Assembly (NCBI GenBank): GCA_029959195.1
Contig: CP114118.1
Coordinates: 248,001-312,000, forward strand
Origin: Dictyophora rubrovolvata
Taxonomy: Eukaryota > Basidiomycota > Agaricomycetes > Phallales > Phallaceae
DNA length: 64,000 bases
Direction of reading: 5' to 3'
Below the pieces are notes generated by a model that saw only the letters and a program-made list of their open reading frames with translations, searched no databases and was not told the DNA's origin. Within the stretch, counting starts at the first letter, position 1, and each line of letters starts with the position of its first letter. The translations under genes and the position numbers were made by a program. Positions 22,600 to 35,300 of this stretch are shown here, one piece after another.

Positions 22600-23580
22600 G
22601 ATCCGGAATTCAACCAAGTCAATAAGTATACAACTAGTTGAAAGAATAAACACATGCCAGACCAAATGCTATATTATTAGGATGATTCTATGAGTATATG
22701 CGTAGTAGAGAGAATGGATTTACTTGCGCTATAATAAATGGTCAGAAAAGACGCCAATTTTGGTCTTGGACTCCTGAGGGTATTCCAGGGATTATCGCAG
22801 CCTTGATTTTCAATTGCCGTCGAGATTGTGAGACGAAGCGAGTAGGACGTTGGTGGTGGATGGAAGGAGCGGTGAAAGAAGGAAGAAAAGTGAGATACGG
22901 GTAAATATATACTCCGGAGTCCGGACCGTATTAGTCAGCTTTGCGGCACGCGAAATTCGCGTCTTAAGATTTATCCTCGATAATGTGTTCTTTATTCTTT
23001 TTAATTGTTTCTTCTTGTTTAGAAAGTATCTTTTGCTTCAAACGACGTGTTTTTATCGCACATCGTCACAGTCAAGGTGATAGTAGTGCGACGCGTCATC
23101 CTGTCCTGACTATCCTCCTTTATCCATCCTCCTCCTTTACAACGTTTGAGGTTCCGCAGTGTGTCGAAATATTTTATGATAGCTTCGGCCTAAATTATAA
23201 ACCGGCCCTCATAGAGCCTTCCGGGAACTGTCACCAGGTGTATCGCGTGTTTCCTGGCCATTCCAGTACGTGTTCCTTGTAACCTTAGAGTCTTGTATTG
23301 AATCTAATGGGATCTATTTATTGTTTTAAACTCCACGCGTTGTTATGACATTCACGATGTAGCCAAATACACAGCCAGGCTCTCCGCGCCTTGCTTACTC
23401 ATTGACATCGACGTTTACCAAGACTTTTTTCTGACATTGGGAAATGACTCTAGTCATGCCACAGTCAATGGTTACATGATGTGTACTCCCTGGACATTTT
23501 TTTGTTCCTCCCGCGCACTCTCGAATGTTCCTGTCGCTAACAACAGCTAGAGTAATATAGTTTATATTACGAGCAACGGA
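22600..23580. other. Intergenic region, nothing recognised
   Basis: Short overlapping frames near 22700-23280 lack motifs and splice-consistent extensions. No RNA gene seen. Confidence 0.4.
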
Positions 23581-24800
23581 ATGTAGCTAAGAGTTCAAGG
23601 CGAAGCCTTGAACGTTAGAAATATATATAATGAACAAAAAGGAATAGCTCACCTAAGAGTTCAATGCGAAGCCTTGAACCTTAGGCGAGCGAGTGACTAA
23701 GCTAAAAACTAACTACACAAGCGCTCGCACTTAGTGGCGCTGACGCTACTAAGTTCGACAGTTGCGCCACCGCCCCCGCGGTCATACATATTCATTTCTC
23801 ATCTGAATCATCTTTGAGAAGCCCATATTTACGTAAGTAAGACTGTTTTTTGGTGTGCGTAAACTTCTTTTCCCGCGACGGCCAACTTCATGTTGTCTAC
23901 GGTACTGTTGGCACTTGGGTTCCACACATCCAATGTTATAAAGAATCCGACCGCACGGTACTACGTTTTAGACTTTTCGGTTTCTCCTAATTGAGAAGCA
24001 CTTACATAGTTATCACTTGGAGTTATCATTTGGCCAGCCCCACAAGATCTATCTATAGACATTATCGTTGATTATTCCTCTTCTCAAATTTCTCGAAGCT
24101 CGCCATTTATCAGGAATAGCACCCTTAATTGGATAGGGGACCTCGACAAACTGAATTGCGATTTCAAAATTAGGTCTTCTGACCATGTCATAACCGGTGC
24201 TTCTCAATTGTTTTTCTTCGCGGATCTTTCATGAGTTAATAAGTGGACTTGCCGAATTTCATATACAATTACTTCATCTTGGGTTATCAACGTAGGACCG
24301 ACGTCCTGTCTATCAAGGATATCGTATATCCATACGGATGAAGTGGCGGTCTCACAATTCCCAACTATCCCCTATTGTCGTCGGCCTGAAGGGTGCGTGA
24401 TGTCTTCATAAGCCTATCCCAACGACGCTCTCTAGCCTCCTGACCACTGATAAGTCGTTTTAGAAATTATGATTCAAATCTCTGGGTCTCCTCACGCTTA
24501 ATTAAGGATTCAGAAGTTGAAGAGAGTGTTCGCTTTCCGATTCTTTCTCGCCAATTCCTGGTTTGAAACATGTTTTATCGATCGTCCAACCTTGCCCCTC
24601 AAGATCTAAGAAGCCGCCATCGTTGTAATGCAATGACTCTGAGCTTCGCTCGCATGCGGCCTTCGGATTCTCAAGATTTCAAATTCCTTGTCATCTCATC
24701 ACGCCCGAAGATGCCGACTCGGTTTTCAAAATTTCATGCGAAGCAGTGACAAGGACCGAGTCGGGACGGCGGTAAATCTGTGCAAATGAAGAAAGGATAT
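23580..24800. other. Hairpin-rich block, possibly mitochondrial in origin (NUMT or mitochondrial-plasmid relic)
   Basis: Three strong hairpins stand close together: 23593-23613 (GTTCAAGGC, loop GAA, GCCTTGAAC), 23652-23685 (CCTAAG arms around a similar core) and 23729-23754 (ACTTAGT arms). A further GAGC-TTC-GCTC hairpin lies near 24642. Small GC hairpins with GAA or TTC loops are common in fungal mitochondrial DNA. On the minus strand, broken coding follows, including a Lys-rich end KKFTHTKKQSYLRKYGLL terminating at 23792 and, further right, KTSRTLQADDNRG-like pieces. I cannot name the source gene. The block looks like a decayed insertion; the mitochondrial origin is inferred from hairpin style only. 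Confidence 0.3.
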
Positions 24801-26796
24801 CAAAATAAAATATAACATCGGACGATGGGTTATATACCAAATATTGACGAAGTCCGCACGTATGCTCGTGGACCTCATGATGCTATGGCGAGCAGAGTAT
24901 TATCAGAACATCATGTGACTTGTATACTTGAAATGACGTAGTACTTGCCTATCAAATTCTGCATACTGTCTGTTCTAAAATGTATCACTAAGCTGCATGA
25001 CCGATGTTTAACGTTTAACAAGCTGCTAGGCTATAGCTATATAAAAGTTTTGCTTATATCTTTTCATCTTCTGGAGCATCAAAACAGTCCAGTGCTACAT
25101 ATGCCTCAAAGCACTCTGGAAATCAAAATGTAAATCTGCAGCTGAGCAGTGAGAAGACAATTGACCAAGTGTGTCAGCCATATCTCTGTGCTTTAGGTTT
25201 CAGTTTATTGTCTTAACCTGTTTGTAATAACGCAGGTCTACCTGGGAGGCTTATCAAAGTATATTGCAGGCTACGGCTGAACAGTGTAGCCTATGATGAA
25301 CTTACACATGGGTAGGTGAATCCAGAGCTGTATTATATTGAGTCGTATGTATTAAAGGGACGGAGGATGGCGGAAGTAAAAGACTAGCTATAAAATTGTG
25401 ATGCGCCTGCTGATACGGTGGAGACCGCCATGTATACACTCCATATGGTCACGCACTCCGGAAATAAATATCTAGCGCCATTGATTACGCACATGGAAGC
25501 GAGCGTGCAATACTGCTGAAGGAAAGAGTCCAGATACGGCCACGCCCACTGTTCTCTCTGCATGCTATGGCCATGACAAACACTAATGTTAATTGTTCTG
25601 GCCACGTAAAAAAATCCTTTGGGCCGGAGTTAGAGTTATCCCAGAAGGCCCAGTAAAGATCGGAACATCCTACCCTGGATCAATAAACGGCATCCGATCC
25701 CGACCCCCGCATTTCGATGGTACTTAAGTACTTGGGATGACATACTACAATTCAGGCCTCGTATGGCACGTTATAACCAAAGTACGCAGGATGAAACGGG
25801 AAGATTGTTGAACTTTCTAGCCGGCCTCAAAATATAAGCCTCAGGCGATCACTGATAATTGATAAACTTTCCTTTTCTCACGTCGGCAGTGCTCTGTCAG
25901 ATGTCTCGGCTACCTGAGAAAAAAATGCAAGACTTGGTGGAAAGTTCCTTTACAAGCCTCGTATGCGCATCATTTTCCATATATGGGACTCTCTGAATTC
26001 ATTAGACCGCCGTTAACCCTATGTCATTTGAACTGTAGAATTGGGTGTCTCAGTCTAATCTGATTCACTCATCCCTATTATGTATGTCTCAGTGAACCTT
26101 CATGTTATATTACCTTGAATAGTCGACCCTAGTCTCGAATACCTCTTTGGGAGAAGAAGAGAACGGCAACAAAATATTGCATGGTCTAGAATGCCAATAT
26201 CATTGATTTATTTTTGGATCATAATTTGACTTGGCCCGTTCCACGGTCATCCACGGTTCCATTCATTCGTTCAGATGGAGGGATGAAAAAAAAACCGCGA
26301 AAAAAAAATGCTTACGTTAGCAAATGTGCCTGAACGCCTACGGCAAGAGGGAGGTCGCATTACAGTTTTATCGATGCTGTGCAAAAAGGTTAAGCAGCAC
26401 TCCCTTTTTGTAGTAGACCTCCAAGTGCTCCTTCTCAACAGCGACTCCGTCGGTCAAGTATTGAGGTTTGGCGAAAAGGCTACTAAAACTATTTGGACGG
26501 CGGTCACCGGATGATGTTTGGATCCTTTTTTTCCCTTAGTGCGGGGCGCGCAATGGCGCAGGCCGAGTACGGCTCCATCACGATCAAATCTCTGGCCTCA
26601 GGGTTCAAAGCAGCCTTTAGAACTCAGATGTAAGATATAAAATTGAGGGACAAATCGAAGATTTTTTTTTGCTTCCTTCAAGTTCTCAAACATTGGTTTT
26701 CCCTCTACTCCCATAATCTGGATAACGACCGACGAATTGCCCTTGTTCAGTGTTAGGGACTAACCACTTCACGACGAGACTTGGAAAAAAGGAGTC
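24800..26796. other. Intergenic region, nothing recognised
   Basis: No convincing coding, RNA or repeat structure. An open frame of 68 codons at 26308-26514 has no motif. Confidence 0.4.
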
Positions 26797-27106
26797 ATGT
26801 GAGTATCAAGAGATGTTTTTGCTTCGTGTGCGAGAGATTTCTTGCTGAAATGACTATTATAGGTGCACGCAAAACTACCTGCAGTATTCATGCGGATGCA
26901 AAAAATCCGCGGAATTCCACCAGTGCGTGGAACGTCGTGGTACCAACGTCAAATGCGATGAAGTAGAAAAGCTGGTCGTCAAATTCGTTGAACACTACTG
27001 CAAAGATCACCTTGTTGACAACCATAAATCTTCTTCGTCGTCACTGGTCGGGACGCTCAGGACAGTACGAAGTGTCGGGCTGATCATGGGATCCCGAAGG
27101 GGTTAG
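26797..27106 (+). CDS. Small Cys-rich hypothetical protein, start codon split by an intron
   Basis: 81 residues from exons 26797-26798 (only the AT of the start codon) and 26863-27106. The donor GTGAGT at 26799 and acceptor ATTATAG join AT to G, giving MCTQNYLQYSCGCKKSAE, then HQCVERRGTNVKC and EHYCKDHLVD. In-frame reading upstream of the AT meets TAA without another ATG, which supports this start. The pattern of CGC, single Cys residues and a late YC..HL pair resembles small fungal Cys-rich proteins with metal-binding potential, but I cannot assign a function. There is no signal peptide, so it is probably intracellular. A basic, Ser-rich tail follows the Cys region. Confidence 0.6.
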
Positions 27107-28978
27107 ACATTTGGTACAGCTTTTTTCCAATTTTTTTTGTGAACATTTTCGCTAATCTCAAACGTATGCTTTAGAGCTGTTGAAGAACCCTTCGTGACTC
27201 ATTCGTCATCATTAACATTCGCCGTCATTGTTATTGTCATCGTCATCATTTGTTCCAAAATCCGCGGATTGTTTTACGCCCGTGCCTTCCATTCGTTTCC
27301 CATTCCTTACTTATCATCCGCTTCGTCGCTTTCGCTTCATGGACTTCCATTTCTCCGGTTTCATTGTATTTCTGACAATATATATGTTGTGTATAGTTGT
27401 TTTAAGTAGTGTTTGGTTACTGCATGCATAGGAATAGATAAAGCAGTTGTACATGGTATTCATTCATCTGCGTGTGTCCTTGCCCTCGGGTGTTTTCGGA
27501 AACTACTTCCAAGTGCTAGCTCGCGATTATATTTCGTATGCTTTTGAAAGTCATTATTTCTAGATAACTATAACAAAACACTCCGCGGGATGACGGCTTG
27601 TTGAGATTCTACTTGCAGTACGTGGCCAAGATCGCAATCGAGAACAGAAGATAATGGGACTGTTGCAGATTGATATCTCTCTAAAGTATGTATGCGTAAA
27701 TTTTTTTTAAAAGACGTAGAATTTTTGATACGGGTAGTAACGCATCAGCGATGGCACAGTAGTGTCTTGTGTAGCCACGATGTTCCCCCCGATGAGATCT
27801 CTGAATTACATTCTTACTAAGGTTAATCAGGCATAGATTTTTTTTTGTCTTTGATCATAACACTGATTCGTTTTTTTTGGCTTGTTCATTTCTGAATTGT
27901 TTTTAGTAAGTCATTTGGTTTCACTAAAACTTGTTGAGTTGTTGTAATATCCAAAAAACATAGTAACCTAGATTCCGATCTACATAGCATTTAGACTCCC
28001 GTGGAATGGTTTAATTGTAATTCCTCTTACCGACTACTTTCATAATTTCTGCAAATGGTATGTGTATATATTCGCTGTACCCACTCCTGAGTTACTGACT
28101 TGGCTACAAACCTTAGCTTCAAATTTTTTTATTAAGGTCCAGGGTTTTCACAATCCTTTACGGGACGATAAGCGGAAGATTCTGGTTTCCGCTCTTTTGA
28201 GCTTCTCGTTCTCACACAACTGGTTTTCACGCTCAAACTCCATATGACTTTCAGCCAACAAGAAGTCGATATCAAATGGACGTTTGGCGGAAAACTTAAC
28301 CTTAGATGGTGCGGCTGGATCTCACATTCCGCTCACGCACAAACTTGTTGCTAATTTTCATTTAAAGTTTATTAATCTCATGCCTCTGACATTAATGTCG
28401 GTGGGTCAGATGGTTCGATACTGATCTGGTTATGCAGACAACGACATGTAATTATTTGTTGTGTGCATGCACATTTACCGGAACCATCCGGGATGCCGAT
28501 TTCATTTCTGTGGGCCAAAGACCCGATGAAACTTCATTGAGAAGAAAATCCTTGCGGAAGATTCCTCAATCGGAGTACTTTTCTTCTTTAACCCTGTAAT
28601 AAAACTAGACTTCTCGGAGGTTTGCTCGGACCGGAAGGCTCCCGCAAGGTGACTCGTTACCATACTCACTCACGACGACGCTCATTTCTTTCATCGGTGA
28701 ACGGTTATGAAGAGTTATTCGTTTCGAACTGATCTGGTTGCACCAGGACGTGTCGAATAGGTTAGGCAGAGGGAAACTCCTATGGAATTAGGAATGTGAA
28801 CAACCTCTGATCTACACTTTAAACACAACCGATTTATAGTTTCCTGAGTTCAAAAATCTTATTTTTATATGCGCATAATCACAACGACATGCTGTTAGTT
28901 ATGCTAATGACAACTGATCATATTCCTACCAAAATAGCTGCATAGTTGTATAGCATGCCCCCACTGCCTTGTCACGGT
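27107..28978. other. Intergenic region, nothing recognised
   Basis: 3' UTR of the Cys-rich gene, then non-coding sequence. A 61-codon frame at 28062-28247 has no start context or motif. Confidence 0.4.
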
Positions 28979-29079
28979 GCTTCGTTGGCTCAGTTGGTAG
29001 AGCGTTGGTCTCATAGTCAATTATGACCGCTGAGTAAGCGGCAATCCAAAGGTCGCAAGTTCGAGCCTTGCACGGAGCA
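28979..29079 (+). tRNA. tRNA-Met(CAT), elongator, with a 28-nt intron
   Basis: The acceptor stem GCTTCGT pairs fully with ACGGAGC (one G-U pair), the D stem is GCTC/GAGC, and the T arm GCAAG-TTCGAGC-CTTGC is perfect. The anticodon loop CTCATA-A carries CAT at 29012-29014. The intron, 29016-29043, lies at the canonical 37/38 position and is removed by the tRNA splicing endonuclease in eukaryotes. Elongator rather than initiator is supported by the GCTTC-type acceptor stem, as in yeast elongator tRNA-Met. The CCA end is not encoded. Confidence 0.95.
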
Positions 29080-29527
29080 TTTTTTTGGCTCCTTTCTACC
29101 CAATGAGATTCAGGTTTTGTTTCAAATTTGCCCCTAATTCTCCTTTTCCGCTGTAACTTGAGGAGTATGATCACAAGTTCCTTCCCCAAACAAACCATCC
29201 GTGGACAAGTCCCACCAGCTCTGAATTTTCTAACGATTCTCCGCACCCCGTCCTTGTAAAGTCCCTAGTTCGGCGTCAAGAAACATTCGAGGTCTATTAC
29301 ACTTTGTGATTCCGTAAGAAGTACACATTTATTTATTTTTATGGTCGGGACCAAGGGTAACGATACAGAACTAAATAACGTTATACGTACTTCTATTGGG
29401 CTGCACTACTTCCGTTTGTGTCGGACGATTTTCGGACGACTCATCAAGCTCTCCATACAGCACTTTCAGGAAGTAAAGCATCCTAACAAGGAGAATTCCC
29501 TTCAGAACAAAGGATTAAAACTCGAGC
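29080..29527. other. Spacer between tRNA and uridine phosphorylase
   Basis: A T-run follows the tRNA directly (29081-29087) and is the likely Pol III terminator. The rest is probably the 3' UTR of the minus-strand phosphorylase gene. Confidence 0.5.
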
Positions 29528-30943
29528 CTAATCACGTACATCTATGTCACTTCCCAACTGGGACAAAGCTTCCAAAGCTGCCTTTCCAGTCCAATCTTGT
29601 ATCCGAACAACCGTATCAGGAGTAATAAAATCTTGGGAAGTCCTAGATGCAAACACCATCTGAACTGAAGCAGCACGAATGCGGGATTGCGTTATGGGTA
29701 TACTGGGAGCTGGAACAGCTAGTTGATTTTGACTACTAGAAGCAATACTTGTAGGGCCATGAAAGACGGGGGTGTTTTGGGCTTGATGTCCATCTACGGG
29801 AGCGTCGTTGTGTGATGTTAAGCAGTGGTAATTTGACCAGTTCGCGGCTAAGTGTAAAATATGGAACGTCTCCATCTTAAGAAAAGATCAGATTGTGGAA
29901 CTTTTCTCGTAAAACAATATCACCTCCAATGTACCCAAACCCTCTACCTTTCGTAACAGCGACTCAACTAGCCTGACATTGTGGTCAGGAAATGAAGTTA
30001 GACGACCTTGTGAACTATAAAAGCTGATACGAACAACGCCAGATAAGTCATACTTTCCAAGTCTGAATAATCGATGGAATACCTATCTGCAGACGCATTG
30101 ACGAAGTCACCATAAACATGAGCACTATGTCCGGCAACTCTGATTGATTCCAGTGCCTTCAGAAGCTAGAGACGAAATCTATCAAAGACACAGAAAATGG
30201 CCATATTTTCTTACAGCCGAATGTAGCTCTGCATCAGCTGAGACCTAGCAAGACGACAATGTCAAGGGATAACAGCCTTCAGAGGAGAAGAACTTGAAGA
30301 AAGGTACCGGTTTAGAAATACGATAGGCGTTTTCATCGGATGTATCGACAGAGCCAACGAAATCAAAATCGTAATTGCGATTTATAGCTACGCTTGCTCT
30401 AGGCACGACCACAGAGCCTACGGGTAGGGATTCATGCAGACCACCGCATGAACCGAGCCTGAGTGAGGTTATCTAGACACTATAGACAGCGCAGGGGTGA
30501 ATCGGATCTATACCGAACTATAATCATATCCCCTATAACACATTCTCTTACTTCTCTGACGAAGAAGTCAGCATTTGGTGCACCCATTCCAATGGCAATG
30601 ATGCTGATGGGAATGCCATTGTACAATCCAGTAATGGTAAGAAATCCGCGCTCGGATTCCAGCGCGAAAGGAGGAGGGCTCGCGGAAAGTAATGTTGCGA
30701 TACTCCGTGCTCTGGAATAGGGACCAACAGTAATCTCGAAATACGAGTTATTAGAGCACAAGAGAGAAAGCTGGGAGAGTTATGACGACCTACAATTCTG
30801 TTAGCTACTTCTCCTAATTTGACACCAAGATGATACACACGACCTTCAATAGTTTTAGGGAAATCTAAGAAGTAAAGCCAATCAACACGAATCTCGAGGA
30901 GTTATGTTTGGTGCGTACTCGCATCTAAAAGTCGTTCCTTCAT
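29528..30943 (-). CDS. Uridine phosphorylase (nucleoside phosphorylase family)
   Basis: Multi-exon minus-strand gene starting at the ATG at 30943. Joining exon 1 to exon 2 gives DANFPKTIEGRVYHLGVK; then come ITVGPYSRARSIATLL, RGFLTITGLYNGIPISIIAI, GMGAPNADFFVREVREC, YGSCGGLHESLPVGSVVVPR and METFHILHLAANW. The C-terminus RAASVQMVFASRTSQDFITP ends at 29528. These are the conserved blocks of fungal uridine phosphorylases: the glycine-rich phosphate loop, the MGAPN block and the MET motif of the nucleoside pocket. The enzyme splits uridine with phosphate into uracil and ribose-1-phosphate for pyrimidine salvage. An insert rich in Ser and Pro precedes the last block. It shares a 185-bp promoter with the divergent reductase gene at 31129, but no common regulation is visible. 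Confidence 0.85.
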
Positions 30944-31128
30944 TGTCAACGTAAAACGTTACGGAATATCCCGGCCGTCAAACGGCATGTCTGGGCTTGA
31001 AAAAAAAGCTTCCGCAGTTCTTTCAATTCCAAACTGGGCGACCTCGCTATTGTTTGGATTGGAAATCGCAAAATTCGCTAACATGCAAAACATTATTAAG
31101 GCAAGAACCTTAGTTAACCATCACGTCC

Positions 31129-32325
31129 ATGTCTTCTCAAACTTCAAATCCTTCCAGCGGCGGGGTGCCGCTACCTGCCTTATCGACTGATGTATTCAAA
31201 GAGAATATTTTCGACGGCAAAGTAGTTTTTTGTACCGGAGGAGGGTCAGGAATCTGCAAAGCGATCACAGAATCGATGGTGATGATGAACCATGTGGTTT
31301 TCGGTGTACCGAGTTTCTCATAAAAGCTATTCAGATGCGTCACGGAGCCAATGCTGCAATCATCGGACGAAAGTACATTGATTTCTCGTGACACTGAACA
31401 CAGCAATTAATAAGATGTTTCAGCCTGGAAAAATTGGAAGCATCAGCTTCCGAGTTATCTTCTTTGACGAGAAAAAAATGCATTGCTGCCCAAGCTGACG
31501 TACGGCAACTGCAACAATTGCAAACCGCAGCTCAGAAGGCTATAAATGAATTCGGCCGAATTGATTTTGTCATTTGTGGTGAAGTATACGTGAAACTGAT
31601 CTGTAAATTGCAGATGATGATTAAAACTCTTTTCTTCATATTAGGTGCTGCTGGTAATTTTCTGGCACCCATAAGTGGACTTTCAGAGAACGCCTTTCGA
31701 ACAGTTATCGAAATTGACACTGTCAGCCTTATCATCTGCATATCCAGATATCCTTGATTTTGACAAAACGATATCTAGATTGGGACATTTAACACCGTCA
31801 AAGCCACTTTATCCTACATTCGGGCCACGAAGGGATCATACATTCATATGACGGCAACTATACAATATAAAGGTATGTCCCAAACCGGTCAATTTTCTAC
31901 AAAGTTCACACGTTTTCTGTCAATTGTAAAAAGGAACGCCATATCAGGCGCATGCCAGTGCCGCGAAGGCTGCTATCGATACCTTCTCATCTGCGCTAGC
32001 CGTCGAAGAAGGCCCCCGTGGGGTTCGATCTAACGTGATAGCACCTGGACCGGTCCTCAATACCGTTGGTATGGAAAAATTAACAGCTACAATTCCTGGT
32101 TCCAGCGAGAGGATCTCGAGAAGTATTCCTCTGCAGCGACAGGGCGTTACCCAGGATATCGCTAATGCCGCTATTTTTCTTTTCAGCGAGGCAGCTATTT
32201 GGGTGACAGGTCAAATCTTCATAGTTGACGGTGGAGCGCGTCATACGATGGTCGATTTTCTCCCATACCCGGATTCCCTCTTGGATCCAGAAGCCGCGAA
32301 AGCTATTATCGCTCCCCGAAAATAA
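31129..32325 (+). CDS. 2,4-dienoyl-CoA reductase (SDR family, Sps19-like)
   Basis: 301 residues from exons 31129-31278, 31335-31372, 31424-31578, 31645-31721, 31779-31872 and 31934-32325; the sum is in frame. The cofactor loop TGGGSGI is at residues 36-42. MMRHGANAAIIGRN, CIAAQADVR, CGAAGNFLAPISGLSENAF, ASAAKAAIDTFSSALAVEEG and GPRGVRSNVIAPGPVLNT are the landmark blocks. The family reduces 2,4-dienoyl-CoA with NADPH so that unsaturated fatty acids can finish beta-oxidation in peroxisomes. Such enzymes usually end in a peroxisomal PTS1 tripeptide (SKL-like); this one ends APRK, so no classical PTS1 is visible. Either location differs, import is piggy-backed, or an alternative 3' end exists. 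The catalytic Lys in the AAK block is present. Confidence 0.9.
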
Positions 32326-35300
32326 TGCCTTTCGCTGATGCTTATTTCTCATCGCTCATACTAGTGCATTTTGTATTCATTATGCTCCTTATACTAAGAA
32401 TGTTGATAAGACCCACGATCGAGAAGAATGAGGTGTCAATCAGATTTTCGCAGAGATTTCCACTTGACATGAGCGGAAAAGAAGCTGCGGAAACTTTTCT
32501 TCTGGCTCAATTTGGCAATTGAGCCATACCGATGGAATAAATGGTACCGGTAAACGGTTTTGTCCATTCACTCTTTGTCTTTCCATGATTCCATCATTAC
32601 AAAGTATGGACTAAAAGTCAGCCCATGAGAACATTGAATCCTCTTTCCCTCGTGTCTTGATAAGGAAAGCCACCCGTGTGTTATCAGTGATCCTCTCATT
32701 ATATTTCGGCTAACTTATTTCGCATTTGATGGAAAGATGAAAAGATGAGCATACGGCCTTAGAGCTCCAACTTTTTTCTTCGATGTTTCAAATGCATCAG
32801 ATACGACACAGCTGATTTCGGCTCCTTTATTAATCACTTCGCCATCGGCTTTGGTCTCGGTGACAGGAAAGCATGAAAACCGTTGACCAAGCTGCCTGTT
32901 GTGGCGGTGTTAATTTACCTTGTTCGGGATGCCGACAGGCAATCTTTTTCAGAGGTAGTCCGATATGGTCGGAGCTCATGAACATTTTGAGCCATGATCT
33001 TTATATCTCTCTCTCAAAATTACCAGTGTTTATTATTATTATCATTGCCGTTATTGGCTTTTTTCCTGGGTTTGTAGACGGGACCCTTCGTCGACAGGAT
33101 GAAAAGGGTTCGACCGCTGAAACAAACTTTATTTTATTTTTAACATCCGATTGTCGACGCAAGGAGTCCATCAATATCAGAAAATAATAACAGTGATTTT
33201 TGGGAGTAATAGTGGCCGTTGTCCTAATAAGTTTGGCAAGCGACCTTTTCTCAGTTTATACTGTGGTAACGCAACAACAACTGGCATCCATGAAGCTGGT
33301 ATAATTGTCGACATTTGAAAAAGCCGAAGAAGCTGAAAGTTAACAACTTAAAATTCCAGATTTTGGAGGTAAGCAGATATCTGAAACATAAACTTCATTA
33401 TGAATAGCAGCAGCAACTTGTGAGATAACGTAAATCCAAAGACAATGTTACTAAGTTGCCAATTTTATCTACTTTTCCTAGAAGATTTTCATTACTATAA
33501 TGAGACAATAGCAAAGACTATCAGATATTTTATTCAAATTCAAGTTACTTCCATTATTAAAAATTCATACCCTTTCACAAACAAAAGAAATGAAGTAGGA
33601 GCATGATGGAATATTCTGAGGGAAGCATGAAAATTTCTGTTCAGTCATATTTGGGACTAAAGGCTATCAAATAACATATGACAAAACGGCTCAATTTTTC
33701 CGTACGGCGGCTCACTTACACGTATCTCTTGCCTAAGGCTTGATAAAGGCTTCCTGTGAACATGTTATGTTCAAATTTAGTCCTTTCTTTGGGAGGTACT
33801 AAAGAGCTATAGGCTCACTAAATACACCCACAGTTTCGAGCGGAGAACGCCTATGACCGGGATTTCTTAATTAACTAACTAGTGATTGGAGTTCACACAC
33901 GCAGACGTATAGCTTCTTATCAGGACATGTATCGTTATGTTTTTTATCACCCTGTTGAGATCGCTTCATCGTTGTCCGGGGAAACTAAAAACCAAGGACT
34001 GAGTACTGAGTAACCATACATGGCCAATCCAAAAAGCCGATCCGGTGGACTAGATAAGAAGCTGCAGATTCGGATCTTTCCGGGTTTTATCTTACCGATC
34101 TTGAGTAGATCTTGAATATGTTATATATAAATACATACCATGTTGATAGAGCTTCTGCCATTGACTTGGAAGAAAGTAATTGCGTCCGTTATACCACTGA
34201 CGGCTTCGGTGACATGTCAGTTGAATGCTCAAATCAATTGAATGTTTATCACTATGGATTTGGAAGGAATAAGGTTACAAGTGCATTTATTTATATAGTA
34301 TTACCTTACAAGCAACTATGTGCATTGATGGGCCATGTATGTGATATTTATGGACACACGTGTTGAGGTAGCTAGAAGTGAACCGTGAACCAGCCATCGA
34401 TTAAGCTCTAGTGCCATCGTGAGTAATTCCCCCCCGAAACGAGTCGGATGAAAGTTTGAGTCGTAATTTTGGAATACGGATGAAAAAGTTTAAGACAGAA
34501 CAAGGACGCGCGGCGCATATGCCTTGGGAGCCACCTGACTTGTGCGGTCCAAGTGATTTGAAAACCTTCGGTTCATTTATAAAAATAGACCTATGCGACC
34601 ATTGGATGGATCAACGTCAATCAAGTTTACTAAAGAAGGCTATTCCAAGCACCATTGATCTCTTAAATTATCCGAACGTTGTGACGTGGGGCGACAGCTC
34701 TCTGATGCGCATCCTCGGAAGTCAATTCGTCCGAGTCGAAGTGCTGGCGACAATCACAATTGCTCGTCAAAGGTACGACAACAACAGCCTGTTTGCAGCA
34801 ACCGACAAGGACGTAAATAGTCAGGAACACTTATTGTCTTGGCCTGAGCGTACATATTTGCAAATGTTTTTTTGTCATAACGTACTCGACATAATGATAC
34901 CAATTGGTCTAGTGATAGATGACGGGGATGTGAGACAGGCATCAAAGACCTATAGTTATCTAACCAGCGAACTAAACCATATGTAGAGGCAACAAGTAAG
35001 GATTTTTGGTACCTGAAATCATTCACAATCAGCTGCACAAGTAAACCATGATTTTCGGTAAATTATTACCCTATACCATATAACTCCACCTTCACAACTT
35101 ATCCCAGGATGGGGTACTCTTGTCTCTCTTTCCGCTTGAAAAGACCGAAATGTGCACCACCAGAGAAAGACAAATCGAAAGGTCAAGAAAATGAAAGCTG
35201 TGATATCCTTAACCGTAATCACTTTTCCTGCAGATCGCGTGCCGGAAGTGAAGAGGTAACGTGACGGGTTGTAAAGCACCATCGGATGTCAGTCGGTCGT

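Noticed and set aside
28926-29246. 106-codon minus-strand frame
   Set aside because: It runs through the reverse complement of the tRNA-Met gene.
34456-34986. 176-codon open frame as a gene
   Set aside because: No intron, motif or start context; one frame of this length is expected by chance in six frames of 64 kb.
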